A stretch of DNA of 64,000 nucleotides from Semisulcospira habei (GCA_036245525.1 BTPG01000003.1:157368439-157432438), one strand, 5' to 3'; numbered from the stretch's first letter, positions 34,624 through 45,118 are shown. The notes: generated by a model not told the origin, from the sequence alone. A program made the numbers and translations.

Positions 34624-35310
34624 TGATGATGATGATGATGATGAGCGTTTCTGAACTGTATTCATGTTGTTTGCATCGTTTGTGTACCAACACAACACTT
34701 TTACCGATGCGGGATTGTACTTCAGCCTGTGTTGCTTTTACCTGATGGATTGTAACTTACTATGGATTTTACCTGATGGATTTTACATTAAATACGTGAG
34801 GTGAACACGTTTCCTTGCGTTTTCCTAGCGAGCTGAAGGTATGCATATAAAGTATGACCCGTACGATAATGTGTACTTTTAACCTCGTACTCATTCACGC
34901 ACACATCTCTTACACACTTTCTCCTTGAGGGCCGTGATCAATTTTGAGGCCATATTGGTTAACACGAAATACGTTTAACGCGAAGTGATTTTCCATGTCC
35001 CCAGAAATTCGTGTTAAGCGGACTCCACTGGATTATCAACATATCTCCCTTGCAAATTTTTCAATCAAATTTGGCACAAAGGTAGCTGATGATAAGACCT
35101 TCCTGTGCATACTAATTTAGTTGACGCATCATAAAGGTCAAGGGTCACAGGGGTTGACAGATGTGTGAAAAATGCTTACATTTTGAGAAAACATGGATTT
35201 TGCTGGTGCAGAAGCCAGCCCCTTGCGTATTGTCACAAAGGTCACACATATGTAAATCGGTTGTGCATGTGAGCCATAATGGCTTTGCCTTTCTTGTTTG
35301 GAATGTCCAT

Positions 35311-35786
35311 GTTCATTTTGATTCAGTGTGATTTCATCATGTGTATAAGGAAATAAACAGTTTTGGCCATTATTTTATGCCGATATGTGTTGTTTGGATT
35401 ATCATTATATTTATTGACTATCATGTCCTGGTTTATATTTGACTTGAATACTGTCACAGTTGTTCTCCCCGATCACTACCTGTGAAGGGAGACATAAATA
35501 ATAAATCACAAAGTTCATTTGCTCAGCGCTGACCTACATGTATTTCAGGACTACAAAATCATAAAACACAACTTCCAGTCATGTTGAAATCAGAACTGTA
35601 TGTTCAGATATATTTGAAGAGATGCTGGGAACAAAATGATGGAGCCTGGCCAAATGCAAATACTTTGAATTTATCGTAAATCAACATTTTCCACTAGTTT
35701 TTGCAGATTAAAAGTTGGAACGCCGGATGTTTTGGTTGAGACATGGTCAAATGCAGCATGTTGCAAGCATGTGTTTCACTTCAGCT
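35311..35786. other. Intron sequence, no recognised feature
   Basis: AT-rich DNA between the nested repeat locus and DIRS element 1, within CFAP20DC intron 1. Confidence 0.5.
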
Positions 35787-35804
35787 TTTGTTTCCTCAAA
35801 ATCT

Positions 35805-35978
35805 ATTACCGATGGCATTACTGTAAGGAATATACCCCTTTACTTACCCGATTTCAGCCTAAGCACCCTTGTGTATACCTACCCAACAAGGGGCGTAAGA
35901 GAGAGAGAGTTGTAACCAAGTGACTGGGTAGTCTCCCCTCCCTCCATCCGGTCATGCGCCATAACTTCCCGCCAGTCG
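35805..35978 (+). repeat. DIRS 1 left inverted terminal repeat
   Basis: Begins ATTACCGATGGCATTAC; contains 'acttacccgatttcagccta' and 'gtctcccctccctccatccg'. Its reverse complement is at 41288-41463 with few differences. Confidence 0.9.
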
Positions 35979-36072
35979 TACCCTTTGCTGTCATGTGGAT
36001 GGTCACCGGCTTCAGCCTCTCTCGTTTTGGATTATTTCTCTTCTCTCTTTCAACTTAGTGACTTATAATAGG

Positions 36073-36369
36073 ATGACGAGTGTACAGCTTCGCACCTGCA
36101 AGCGTTGCAAAGGCTTTCAGTGGCCTACGGACGATCATAAGCTGTGTCTTCCTTGTTCCGGCTGCTCCTCTGCTCGTTCCTGCGCAGTGTGTGCGACTTG
36201 GAAGGAACGCAAGTGGTTGCAGCTGTGGGAATTCTATCAGCGTCGCCGCCCTGGGGCTTCAGAAGCTACCATGCCGATGGAGCAAGACAGGTCAGTGCGT
36301 AGCATTGTCATTCCGGTAGCCTCCGACCCCCCCTCAAATCTCCGTGCCGGTGGGCAACTTCGGAGATAG
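36073..36369 (+). CDS. DIRS 1 ORF1 N-terminal Cys/His-rich domain
   Basis: A 98-codon frame starting MTSVQLRTCKRCKGFQWP. Paired cysteines (CKRC, CLPCSGC, CAVC) and a His look like a metal-binding module, followed by WLQLWEFYQRRRPG. The same module opens elements 0, 2, 3 and 4, so it is a conserved part of the family. It ends at a stop before the Gag-like part, probably by mutation. Function unknown; nucleic-acid binding is a guess. Confidence 0.7.
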   Translation: MTSVQLRTCKRCKGFQWPTDDHKLCLPCSGCSSARSCAVCATWKERKWLQLWEFYQRRRPGASEATMPMEQDRSVRSIVIPVASDPPSNLRAGGQLRR

Positions 36370-36787
36370 TGGGGCCCTCTTCTCGGCGCTTGATGGACTC
36401 CATACCGTTTCGCCCTCTCACAGTGATGGCCGGTAGCGTCCAACCCGTCTCACATGGCCCTTCGCAAGGGGTGGCCGAGAGACCTATGCCTGTCTCGCAT
36501 GGTCCTCCCCAAGGGGTTGCCGAGAGACAGGGCACGCAGGACTCCTTCCCGCCTTCGCTAGCTTCCCGTCATCACTGTCCGTCATCCTCTGCTCGCCCTT
36601 GCAGGATTCCGTCTTTGGACTGGCGCGCTTTCCTGCGCCACCTCGATAGGAGCCCGTCCCCGCGACATCGGTCTGCTTCCACTGGCACTGTCAGGGCACC
36701 CGGCCATAGCCGGTCCCCTCGCGCCCCTCGGACTTTTGTTTGTCTCAGTCGTTCGCGCAGCCATAGAAAGGGGCCTAATCGCGTCGG

Positions 36788-38068
36788 TTGGATGCTCTTC
36801 CTCGGACCGTTTCTTCGGAGCTTCCTCCTTTACACGTCGGCCATGCAGGAGCCCCAGTTAGTGCTACAGTAGTGCCCGGTTCTCGACAGTGCGAGCGTTC
36901 TGCTAGCTTTTCGCCTTCCTTTCGCTTGTCGCACCGACGTTCGGATGATGATTCTCCACTTCGGGACAGAGTTGCGGTCTCTCCTGTGGTTGGGGATGAT
37001 GACGTTCTCAGTTTATTTCCGGAGGACTCCTCTTCCGCCATTTTCTCTCCGGATCCTAGCCCTCATTCTGCTTCGGACTTGGATGCGCCAGGGGGGCCGT
37101 CGGGGGCGACTGACACTTCACGTGCGCTAGACGAGGCAGCGCGTTTGATCACGAAAATTCTTCCCTTGGAGAGCTGCCCTCCGTCTCCCCCACTCAAGAG
37201 GAAAGCCGCAGCTTCGGTGGATGTTCCTGTACAAGCGAAGCGTTTCAAGTCTTTGCCTCAGCCTCCGGGAATTAAGGATCTGATGGAGGTGTTTAACGAA
37301 CACCTTGCCCTTGGAAAGCTCCGTGATCGAGGTTTCTTCGCTGACACGCGATGGCCCTCCAGCATCGATATCAGGTTTTGGCAGGCATGGTACGTGGGAT
37401 ATTCTCAGGCTTTTGCCTGCCCCCTTCCAGCCGTGGATCCGGACGCTCAGTTGCAGGCCGGAGGCAAGGTTCCTGCCCGTCGGTTTTTTCCTCCCGGACT
37501 GGAGCACACTGCTACCCTGGCACATAATTCTCTGGCGTGTGCAGGTTTCTTGGACTTGGCAACTCAGGCGGTGGTGAGAGGTATAGAGGACTTTTGGGAG
37601 CGACCGGATGAGTCTCGTCTTCGCGACATTCACTCCATCGCCATCACAGCGAATCGCGCAGTTCACCACGTTGCGACCAATTCTTTGGCGGCCATGGCGA
37701 ATTGCGACCTCATGAGAAGGGGTGCCGTACTGAAGGGCTGTCTGGGCATCCCTGCGACCTCCGTGGCTCAGCTGCACCGTGCCCCCCTTGGGGGTTCCCT
37801 CCTCTTTGGTCCTACTTGGCAGGAGGTTCGGGATTCCACTAAGGACCTTTGGCCCAGCACCCCTCGATCGGACCCCTCGCGGCCCCCGGCCCAGCGCAGG
37901 GACAGGGAGCGCGCACTGCGGAACTTCAGACCTTCTTCCCGACTACTTGCCAGATTTCCTCCCTGTTCCGGACCGCGGGCTCCCACTGGTAGAGCCCGTC
38001 CCTCCCAGGCAGCGGCCCCCGCCTGGCCCCGGGCCTCACGGAGGCCAGGCTGCGGGAAGGCCCAGTGA
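36788..38068 (+). CDS. DIRS 1 ORF1 Gag-like protein
   Basis: A 426-codon frame. The Ser/Pro/Arg-rich first third is followed by a conserved body: SLFPEDSSSAIF, DEAARLITKILPLESCPP, a basic KRKAAASVDVPVQAKRFK (possible nuclear signal), GIKDLMEVFNEHLALGKL, FFADTRWPSSIDIRFWQAWY, NSLACAGFLDLATQAV and NRAVHHVATNSLAAMANCDL. The body is shared with elements 0, 2, 3 and 4 and probably packages the RNA. Position before RT fits Gag; this is inferred from order and conservation. Confidence 0.7.
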   Translation: MDALPRTVSSELPPLHVGHAGAPVSATVVPGSRQCERSASFSPSFRLSHRRSDDDSPLRDRVAVSPVVGDDDVLSLFPEDSSSAIFSPDPSPHSASDLDAPGGPSGATDTSRALDEAARLITKILPLESCPPSPPLKRKAAASVDVPVQAKRFKSLPQPPGIKDLMEVFNEHLALGKLRDRGFFADTRWPSSIDIRFWQAWYVGYSQAFACPLPAVDPDAQLQAGGKVPARRFFPPGLEHTATLAHNSLACAGFLDLATQAVVRGIEDFWERPDESRLRDIHSIAITANRAVHHVATNSLAAMANCDLMRRGAVLKGCLGIPATSVAQLHRAPLGGSLLFGPTWQEVRDSTKDLWPSTPRSDPSRPPAQRRDRERALRNFRPSSRLLARFPPCSGPRAPTGRARPSQAAAPAWPRASRRPGCGKAQ

Positions 38069-38219
38069 CTTCTGTCCGACACCGCCCCCGCTGACCCCTC
38101 CGGGGCCTCCATTCGGCAGAAGGCTTTCATTGCACAGCGACGCGTGGCGTTCGCTGTTGCCGGAGGACCCTTGGATTCTTGCCACGGTCTCGGAGGGGCT
38201 TCAGATTTCATTTGTGAGT

Positions 38220-39251
38220 CCCCCTCCATTGAGACGTTCGCCTCTATAGACAGACGTACCTTCCGAACGAGACAAGGCGGACGCGCTTCAAGGGGAAATC
38301 GCAACCCTTCTTCGAAAGGCAGCCATAGAAGTGGTGGATCGCCACGACTCACCAGCGTTCTACAGCCAGCTTTTCATTGTCCCGAAGGCCGGCGGCCAGT
38401 GGCGCCCGATCATAGACCTCTCCGCCCTGAACAAATTTATCCTTGCGCCCTCTTTCCGGATGGAAACAGCAAGAGCCCTGCAGGTGTCAGTACAGCCGTT
38501 GGACTTTGCAGTCAGCCTCGACCTCTCCGATGCGTACTTGCATGTTCCCATGCGCCCCGCTTCACATTGTTACCTTCGCTTTGCCTTCGCGGGCGTCGTC
38601 TACCAGTTTCGGGCTCTCCCCTTCAGTCTCAACTTCAGCCCGTGGGTTTTTACTCGGATTATGGATGCGGTCGTCGCAAAGGCCAGACGGGATTCCTCGA
38701 GCCTGACATCCAACTACCTCGATGATCTGCTCCTCAAGAACCAGGACTCGGTCGCGCTGGTGGCCGACAGAGATGCGCTTCTAGCTCTACTTCGATGTCT
38801 CGGATTCTTCCTCAACGACGGCAAGTCGGACCTGGTCCCTTCGCGTCACTTCGTCCACTTGGGAATGGAGTTCTTGACCGACCTCAACAGAGTTCGTCTC
38901 CCAGAGCCTCAAATTTTAAAACTGTCGGCCATGGCGCAGCAAGTTTACATTGCGGAGACGCTTCCGGCCCGGACTTGGCTCCAGTTTCAAGGACTCATCA
39001 ACGCGGCGGCGGACTTGTTACCACTGGGCAGGCTTTACGCTCGGCCGCTGCAGCTTCATCTCCTGCTCCACTGGCGGCCATCTTCGGGAGATCACTCAGC
39101 CCCGGTTCCGGTCTCGTTACTGATCCGACCTCACCTACTCCGTTGGTCGGACCGTTCCTGGTTGGCGACGGGAGTCCCTCTCTCTACCCCTCCCCCGTCG
39201 CTCTCCATTTGTTCGGATGCGAGTCGCCAGGGCAGGGGGGGGGCCCATTAA
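38220..39251 (+). pseudogene. DIRS 1 reverse transcriptase
   Basis: Open from 38331 (MVDRHDSPAFYSQLFIVPK). RT motifs: WRPIIDLSALNKFI, DFAVSLDLSDAYLHVPM, FRALPFSLNFSPWVFTRIM and catalytic SNYLDDLLL at about 38710-38735, then FHLGMEFLTDL-like and LGRLYARPLQLHLLLHW. The frame is lost at a G-run (39235-39243) in the RNase H start, where SICSDASRQG should continue. Confidence 0.85.
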
Positions 39252-39950
39252 TTTGCTGCTGGAATTCAGCACCGTATCAGGCCTGTGGATGGTGGACCTT
39301 CGAGACCGACATATCAACTGGTTGGAGTTGAAAGCGGTGTGGTTAGCCCTCATCCATTGGGAAGCACAGCTTTGGGAACAGGAGGTCCTGATCTTATCCG
39401 ACAACGCGACGGTCATGGCCTACATCCAGAAGGTGGCACTCGGTCACCGACCCTCTGCATGCTGCTCTACCAGATCTTGCTCTGGTGCACAGATCGCAGC
39501 ATTTCACTCCGAGCGCGTCACATCCCGGGTCACCTGAACGTTCTCGCGGACTCCCTCTCGAGACGGGGACAACTTCTCCACACCAAGTGGTCTCTGCGGC
39601 CGGACATCTTCTGCATGATCTGCGCTCATTGGGAGACCCCCATGATCGACTTATTCGCGACCAGATGGAACAAGCAGCTCCCGCTCTTTGTCTCCCCCAT
39701 TCTGGACCCTCTCGCCTGGGCGGTGGATGCGTTGTCGATTTGCTGGGAGGGCCTCGTAGCCTACGCGTACCCTCCCTCAGTTCTTGTACCCAAGATTCTA
39801 CTCAAGTTTTGGGGATGCAACACGGTCCTACTGCTCATCGCTCCGTTCAGTTGGAACAGGACGTGGACAACCAACCTTCTGAGTCTCACCACCGAACCAC
39901 CTCTTCAGCTTCCCACGCCTCAGACGATGCTGAAGCAGCCTCGACAGAAC
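39200..39950 (+). pseudogene. DIRS 1 RNase H and methyltransferase-like region, frameshifted
   Basis: RNase H parts read across frames: DRHINWLELKAVWLALIHWE, VLILSDNATVMAYIQK, then ARHIPGHLNVLADSLSRRGQ. Downstream WETPMIDLFATRWNKQLPLF and LVAYAYPPSVLVPK correspond to the Dam-like methyltransferase segment of DIRS polyproteins, in which YPPS would replace the usual NPPF/DPPY (inference). Confidence 0.7.
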
Positions 39951-39999
39951 CTCTTCCACCCCTGTCCGGAGAGACTGCTGCTTCACGCCTGGCGGTTGT

Positions 40000-41099
40000 C
40001 AGGCAGGCCCTCGCAACCTGAGGTTTCTCGGATGCTGCAGTGGAGGCAATCGCTTCAGCCCGCAGAGAGTCCACCCTCCGCATTTACGAAGGGAAATGGA
40101 GCGTCCTTCAGACCTGGTGTGAGACCAGACATCTGGACTCCTCGGCACTGACTAGTCCACAGTTAGCTGAGTTCTTCTTGTGGCTGTTTCATGACCAGAA
40201 CTTGGCGGTGATTACCATTCGCGGTTATCTCGCCATGGTGGCGGACACCTATTGTCACTTAGGCCGTCCGGACCCTGGAGCGTGCAAAGACCTCTCAGAC
40301 TTGATGTCCCATTTCGACCTCCAACGGCCAGTCACTCGTTCCCTCGTACCGCGCTGGGATCTTCCTTGGGTCCTGACATGGCTGAACTCCAGTCGCTTCG
40401 AGCCTCTGCGTCGTGCCAGCCTCGCGGACGTGACTAGAAAGACCTGCTTCCTTCTGGCCCTTGCCACAGCTGCCAGAGTCAGCGAACTGCATGCCCTGTC
40501 TGTTGACCTGGCCTGCTTGCAGTTCAGGATGGACGGTTCGGTTCAGCTTCTGACCAACCCTTTCTTGGCCAAGAACAGGCTCCCCTTGGCCGCGCCCCAA
40601 GGCGTGGAGTCTTCGGCCTCTTACAGGATTTGACCGGTCCCAGACATCACGACTGCAGGACCCAGTCCAAGCGCTAAAGGTCTACCTGCGCAGGGTGAAG
40701 CCCTGGAGAAGAGGTCGCTCCCGCCTCTTCCTGCCCTTGGCCCCAGGCCGGGCCGATATTTCCGCCCAGATGATATCGTCTTGGTTGCGTTGCATTATTC
40801 GTTCCGCTTACAATGATCTGTCCCCACAGGTGGCCCAGACTATGCGGATACGAGCTCATGAAGTTAGAGCAGTTGCTGCCAGCGTTGCGTTCCACCGCAA
40901 CTGCGCGGTCAGAGACATTGTCGCAGCGGTCGGTTGGAGGTCAGAGTCCACCTTCGCCCGCTTCTATCTCCAGGATCTCTCCGGCCAGCGGGACAACCTG
41001 GCACTTGTTGGAGATCTCTCGGCAGCGCAACACTCCCTCCGTGCGCCTTCGCTGAAATCGTCGGGAGGTTGCCCTTCGATGCTCAGCTTACAGCCGTGA
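40000..41099 (+). pseudogene. DIRS 1 tyrosine recombinase, frameshifted
   Basis: The first part, to 40633, has the SAM-like N-domain (KWSVLQTWCETRHL, FFLWLFHDQNLAVITIRGY) and the catalytic Arg in ATAARVSELHAL. After a shift near 40630 the frame 40695-41099 has RGRSRLFLPLAPGR, the HxxR motif in IRAHEVRAVAAS and the nucleophile Tyr in STFARFYLQDLSGQ. All catalytic residues remain; only the frame is broken. Confidence 0.85.
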
Positions 41100-41147
41100 T
41101 GAATATGGGGGCAGCACCCTCCTCCTTTTCGCCATTCATTCCATACA

Positions 41148-41245
41148 GTAATGCCATCGGTAATGGATTTTGAGGAAACAAATGTATTTTTCTTTAAAAT
41201 GTATTTTTTCGAAAAATACTTACCGATGGCATTACTCGGAGGTCC
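41148..41245. repeat. DIRS 1 internal complementary region
   Basis: Runs 'cagtaatgccatcggtaatg' to 'aatacttaccgatggcatta'. It is the reverse complement of the element's right end joined to its left end, the expected DIRS circle-junction template. Confidence 0.85.
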
Positions 41246-41287
41246 CTCTCACCTACCCTGCTTGCCGCCTCTTCGCAAAGTGTACGA

Positions 41288-41463
41288 GTGGCGGGAAGTT
41301 ACGGCGCATGACCGGATGGAGGGAGGGGAGACTACCTGGTCACTTGGTTACAACTCTCTCTCTCTCTCTCTTACACCCCTTGTTGGGTAGATATACACAA
41401 GGGTGCTTAGGCCGAAATCGGGTAAGTAAAGGGGTATATTCCATACAGTAATGCCATCGGTAA
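41288..41463 (-). repeat. DIRS 1 right inverted terminal repeat
   Basis: Reverse complement of 35805-35978, with a longer (CT)n tract, ending 'cagtaatgccatcggtaag'. Confidence 0.9.
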
Positions 41464-41674
41464 GTATTTTTTAAAAAAATATGTTTTAAAGAAAAGTAGC
41501 AGGAATTGTTATGTTTCTGCACACTTCTGTTATGTGTGCCTACTCACATATATATAACTGTGGGTTTGTATTGACCAATATAATTTTCCTGAAATATTGT
41601 CTTAACTACAATATGATCTATGCTACAATTTTATTACTACAAGTATATTTATGTCTGCGAGTCAATGTCAACAG

Positions 41675-41755
41675 GGTGGATCTTATTTTGAGATCTTCAG
41701 TCCACAAGGCCGAGACTCTGCAGCACACTGGAAGATAGGACCAGGAGTGAAAAAG
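41675..41755 (+). CDS. CFAP20DC: CFAP20DC exon: GGSYFEIF...GVKK
   Basis: An 81-base exon between acceptor tcaacag and donor aaggttgg. It encodes 27 residues containing GGSYFEIFSPQGRDSAAHWK and IGPGVKK, in phase 0 at both ends. This matches the CFAP20DC N-terminal segment (EIFS.QG....WKI). It joins MFKNEYQ from 29833 across an 11.8-kb intron. The donor GTTGGT is not strong, but the phase match on both sides supports it. Confidence 0.9.
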
Positions 41756-41779
41756 GTTGGTGACAAACAAGCTTTTTTT

Positions 41780-41979
41780 TTAGCCCATAAAGCTCCTGAC
41801 AAGATGTGGATCAACTGTGATAGTTCAAGGGTGGTGACAGAATAGCTTGGCTCCTGTAGGCACCAAGCTTTTTCCTACACCACCCTTGAAGTCTCATGGC
41901 CAGTCTGTCTCCAGAACTGTGACATAGACCTCAAAAGATATTTTAACAAGGGATAATTTCAGCCTCAGGATGTAATGAG
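41780..41979. mobile_element. piggyBac-like MITE (subfamily 2), left end decayed
   Basis: Central palindrome gatagttcaagggtggtgac / ccacccttgaagtctcatgg; right end tcagcctcaggatgtaatga and TTAA at 41980-41983. Confidence 0.7.
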
Positions 41980-42070
41980 TTAAGCTAATTGCCTTGAGAC
42001 TCAAGAGTATTTGTTTGTGTTTGTACTCAATCATCATTATTCTTCAGAAAATTGCCTGCATGAACTGATT

Positions 42071-42270
42071 CAGCCCCGACACACCACAGCAAGACATGGA
42101 TCAAGCATGATAGTTCAAGGGTGGTGCCAGAATAGCATGGCGCCTATAGGCGCCAAGCTGTTCTGGCACCACCCTTGAACTATCATGCTCGATCTGTCTC
42201 TAGAATTGTAATACAGTCCTTCAGAGGACAACTTCACAATTGGGGGATTTCGGTCCTGGGGCAGAATGTG
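42071..42270. mobile_element. piggyBac-like MITE (subfamily 2), decayed ends
   Basis: Strong central palindrome: tgatagttcaagggtggtgc pairs with gcaccacccttgaactatca around ggcgcctataggcgcc. TTAA at 42271-42274. Confidence 0.7.
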
Positions 42271-42329
42271 TTAATAATTGTTTTCCTAAGCAGGAGATAA
42301 ACTGGCACTTGCTGTGTGTATCCCAACAG

Positions 42330-42423
42330 ATGTATGAAAAGGAGGTGAAGGGTTACATTTACATTCTTGAAGGCACCCCGTCGACAACAAAGGTGCATTT
42401 TCCCAAAGACAACAAACATTCAA
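42330..42423 (+). CDS. CFAP20DC: CFAP20DC exon: MYEKEVKGYIYILEG...
   Basis: A 94-base exon with acceptor tatcccaacag and donor caagtaagtg. It encodes MYEKEVKGYIYILEGTPS and TTKVHFPKDNKHS plus one base. The EKEVK-hydrophobic-LEG and PK(D/E)NK patterns are characteristic of the CFAP20 domain of CFAP20DC. It enters in phase 0 and leaves in phase 1, fitting the next exon. Confidence 0.92.
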
Positions 42424-42443
42424 GTAAGTGCTTCAAATGTTAA

Positions 42444-42658
42444 CCCATCTAACCCCACGGCCACATTTCTTTAACCGCCACGAGATGGCCTTAGTCGCCT
42501 GCTCGGCGTTCTACCACAATAACTAACTGACTAACATTTCCTAAATTTTGAAGGTGTCTTCTAGCGACTATGTACTGGTACCAGCTGCAGGCGATGGATC
42601 GACCATGAATTATCATGGTCAATCCATCTCCTGCTGTAGGGCGTTGGGGCTGAATGGG
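42444..42658. mobile_element. piggyBac-like MITE (subfamily 1) with an inserted LINE A-type tail
   Basis: TTAA at 42440-42443 and 42659-42662, ends CCCATCTAACCCC and GGGGCTGAATGGG. Bases 42475-42535 are foreign: 'gccacgagatggccttagtc' and an aactaactga tail as at the LINE A 3' end. The central hairpin is reduced. Confidence 0.8.
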
Positions 42659-42662
42659 TTAA

Positions 42663-44908
42663 TGCCTACAGCTGCTCTTACATTGCAGTGGTATGGTGGT
42701 CTGCCTGTGACTGATTGATGTTCTGGTCTGTGGCTTGGCATCTTGTAGCCTCGAGGCTGTAAGGTCCAATATATCAGACCAGTGCTTAATACTGGTAAAA
42801 TTATATGCACAGAGAGAACATGTATATAGTCTGTCTGAGCAAAGTTTGCCTCGTTTTTTTTGCAAATAACTGTTGAACGCAAATGATTTCAAGACATCTC
42901 TAAGAAGAAAAGATGATCACCAGCTTTGGTCCTAACTTATTTTAATTTTTCTTTACTCTCGATGACAGTGGTTTAGCTGCTGCCCTTTTGAACATGACCT
43001 ATTTAAACCGGCTAAAGTATACCCTGATTGCGCCCCAATCAGCAGCACTGACACATATTTATTCTGGTAAATTTCATGCTTCTCATGTTGATTGTTTGAT
43101 AGTGTTGGTCTTGCAGAACGTCTGATCCTTGCATAGATTGTCACAGTTTCAGCGTCAGTGATGCAGGTCAGTGGTCACTGAGGCCTGAACAGGGTATATA
43201 TTCAAACTTGTATGTAGGTCATCTCCATGATCTCCCGAGGGTAGTGGATAAACCATTGAGTTTAAAGCCAGCTAAATTTTAAAACAAATTAGGATCAAGT
43301 TTGGTGATCACTTTTTGTTCTTGGCATCTTTCTGAATATGTCTTGTTGAAAAGTTAATTTGAAACAAGATGAGATGAACCATAACCCACAAAGTCCCTTC
43401 TATATGAGAGCTGTCCTCTCTGTCAATGGTCTCTACCTTTTGTCTTTGACCTGATTCTGATGTTGAATTATCTCCTATTGAAAAAGTCTCGCAGATCTGC
43501 AAATGCGTCGGTGAGTTCTATAAGGGGCACAGGATATACGCGTCATTGATTTGTCAAATGTCATTTGTCATGACGTAAGTTTTAGTTTTTACGTAATTTT
43601 ATATTTTACATGATATGAGTTTCACTTTCGCTTCATAGGCTTGAGAGAATGGTGACAAAACTAGAACTTCACGGTACAATTTCAGTCTTGCTATAATTTG
43701 TGTGAAAGCAGGTTGACTTTACCTAGCTACATGATATACTAAGTACACGGGTTACCTGCATGCTCTTCTGAAAGCGCGTCGATGTGTGTTAGTGCGTGCG
43801 TGCACGCATGCTCCAAACATCTCCAAGAGGCATAGATCCTCATGCGCCTTGAGGGTGCATGAGGATCTATTTCTCCTGGAGATGTGCGCATGTTTGTGTG
43901 AGAGAGAGAGAGAGCTGCACGCGCGAGAGAGAATGATGTCATATTTAGAGTATTATGTCAGTGTCTGCGTGGTGACGGAGTTGCCTCTTTTACATCACCG
44001 CCTCTGTCTGACTTTCTCTAGAAGTAAATTTTTTTTAGTGTTTTAATTCTGTTTTGAAAAGAATTAATTTTTACTGAAGAAGTTGAAAAGATTCAAAGCT
44101 AGCTAACGAACTCGTCTGATGTCTTTCTCCAAACTAGCTATATGCAAAAGTTGAAGCAAATAATTTATGACAAAAATTTTGGACTCTAATCTGGGTCAAC
44201 CGACTTTGGAGGCTCTCTTAGCCACCCACTTAAGAAAGTATTTCGCCAAGTTTCAAGCTTGTGTGTACAGAAATATCGGAGATTCTCTCGTTTACATACA
44301 TCCTCACACACATACATACATACATATGCACATACATACATACGCACATATGGCGCTTCGCGCCAAATGTACGCTCAGCAGAGAGGTTAGCGTAAGTAGA
44401 CATGATGTAATTTTTATCTTGTTACTTGAATTGTTAGAGGTTCAGCCTGCCCGCCTTTGACATCATGGACATGCTATTAAATTCACCCTAACGTGACCGG
44501 TCCTAAAAGTCCCCTCTAAAAATAGAAGTGACTTAAAAACAACAGGCAAGCATTGCTCAAACGGACAATACATGAACTCAAAACATATATACTACAGATG
44601 ACAGAGAGAGAAACTGATCTGTGTAATTTGTGCTCATGATGGTGGTGGCGAAGGGCAACAGTGCTTGATGACTTCAACGTGGACAAGTCTGTCTGTTTAT
44701 GTGAATTGTCATTCTCATACTAGTACGTGTGTGTCAGCTACTATTATCTCAGTATATGTGGGCTTGCATGGGTTTGTGTAACTTTTGACTTGATTTGAAG
44801 TTGCCAGGCTGTAAATGTATATTTTTCATACCTTGACCTTAAGTACCTGCGCTGTGAATCTGGAGTGAAGATTACTCTCTAAAATAAAAATAAAGGTGCT
44901 TTACATGT
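42663..44908. other. CFAP20DC intron sequence with hairpin and microsatellites
   Basis: No gene seen. Includes an 88-bp imperfect palindrome at 43805-43892, a (GA) stretch near 43900 and (CATA)n near 44310-44350. Confidence 0.5.
43805..43892. repeat. Imperfect palindrome, about 40-bp arms
   Basis: 'aggcatagatcctcatgcgc' pairs with 'gtgcatgaggatctatttct'; arms extend to gcatgctcc / gcgcatg. No TTAA flanks and no similarity to the MITEs. Confidence 0.75.
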
Positions 44909-44912
44909 TTAA

Positions 44913-45118
44913 CCCATTTAGCCCCAACGCTCTACAAGATTAGATGGATTGACCATGATAATTCAAGGATAGTGCCAGATTAGCATGGCACCATCAGGCG
45001 CCGAGCTAATCTGGCACTACCCTTGAATTTTCATGGTTGATCCATCTAATGCAGCTGGTACATAGTCGTTAGACCACACCTTCAAAATTTAGGAAATGCA
45101 GCTGCTGGGTTAAATGGG
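44913..45118. mobile_element. piggyBac-like TTAA MITE, complete (subfamily 1)
   Basis: 206 bp between TTAA at 44909-44912 and 45119-45122. Ends CCCATTTAGCCCCAACGC and GGTTAAATGGG. The inner hairpin pairs ataattcaaggatagtgcca with tggcactacccttgaattt around ggcgcc. Non-coding. Confidence 0.85.

Larger units (their letters stand above)
31078..34643 (+). mobile_element. LINE D: full-length RTE-like retrotransposon, split by SINE
   Basis: Flanked by an 11-bp duplication AGCGTTTCTGA at 31067-31077 and 34644-34654. Has endonuclease, RT and a (TGA)n tail, typical of RTE LINEs. It is interrupted by a SINE (31953-32362) inside the endonuclease and by stops at 31719 and 32645; otherwise the RT is open. 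Confidence 0.9.
30729..35030. mobile_element. pogo/Tigger-like DNA transposon, non-autonomous, split by LINE D
   Basis: Terminal inverted repeats CAGTGGAGTCCAGTTAACAC (left) and CAGTGGAGTCCGCTTAACAC (right, reversed), preceded by TA at left. The ends are rich in TTAACACGAA: about seven copies in 30740-30930 and three in 34960-35015, probable transposase-binding repeats. Only about 0.7 kb is its own sequence; no transposase. Family assignment rests on the CAGTGGA-type ends. Confidence 0.7.
30137..35310 (+). repeat. Dispersed repeat (ggtcaagggtcac family), long copy split by a pogo-like element
   Basis: Left part 30137-30728 starts tttggctcatgtgtgaagca and has about 170-bp internal units ('ttggtacaaagatacctgac', 'ggtcaagggtcacaaga'). 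The right part 35031-35310 continues the same units to the terminal 'tttgcctttcttgttt'. All of 30729-35030 is inserted DNA. Confidence 0.75.
35787..41495 (+). mobile_element. DIRS element 1 (tyrosine-recombinase retrotransposon)
   Basis: Order: left ITR, ORF1 with Cys-rich head and Gag-like body, RT/RNase H/methyltransferase-like region, tyrosine recombinase, internal complementary region, right ITR. Inverted repeats plus an internal complementary region and a YR instead of an integrase define DIRS-type elements. It lies in intron 1 of CFAP20DC in the same orientation, ending 180 bp before exon 2. Frames are broken in several places, so it is probably inactive. Confidence 0.9.

Noticed and set aside
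36902..38068. DIRS ORF1 as a host gene
   Set aside because: Same protein occurs in five elements bounded by ITRs and next to RT and recombinase.
37127..38352. Long minus-strand frames (37127-37777, 37768-38352)
   Set aside because: Antisense shadows of GC-rich DIRS 1 coding sequence.
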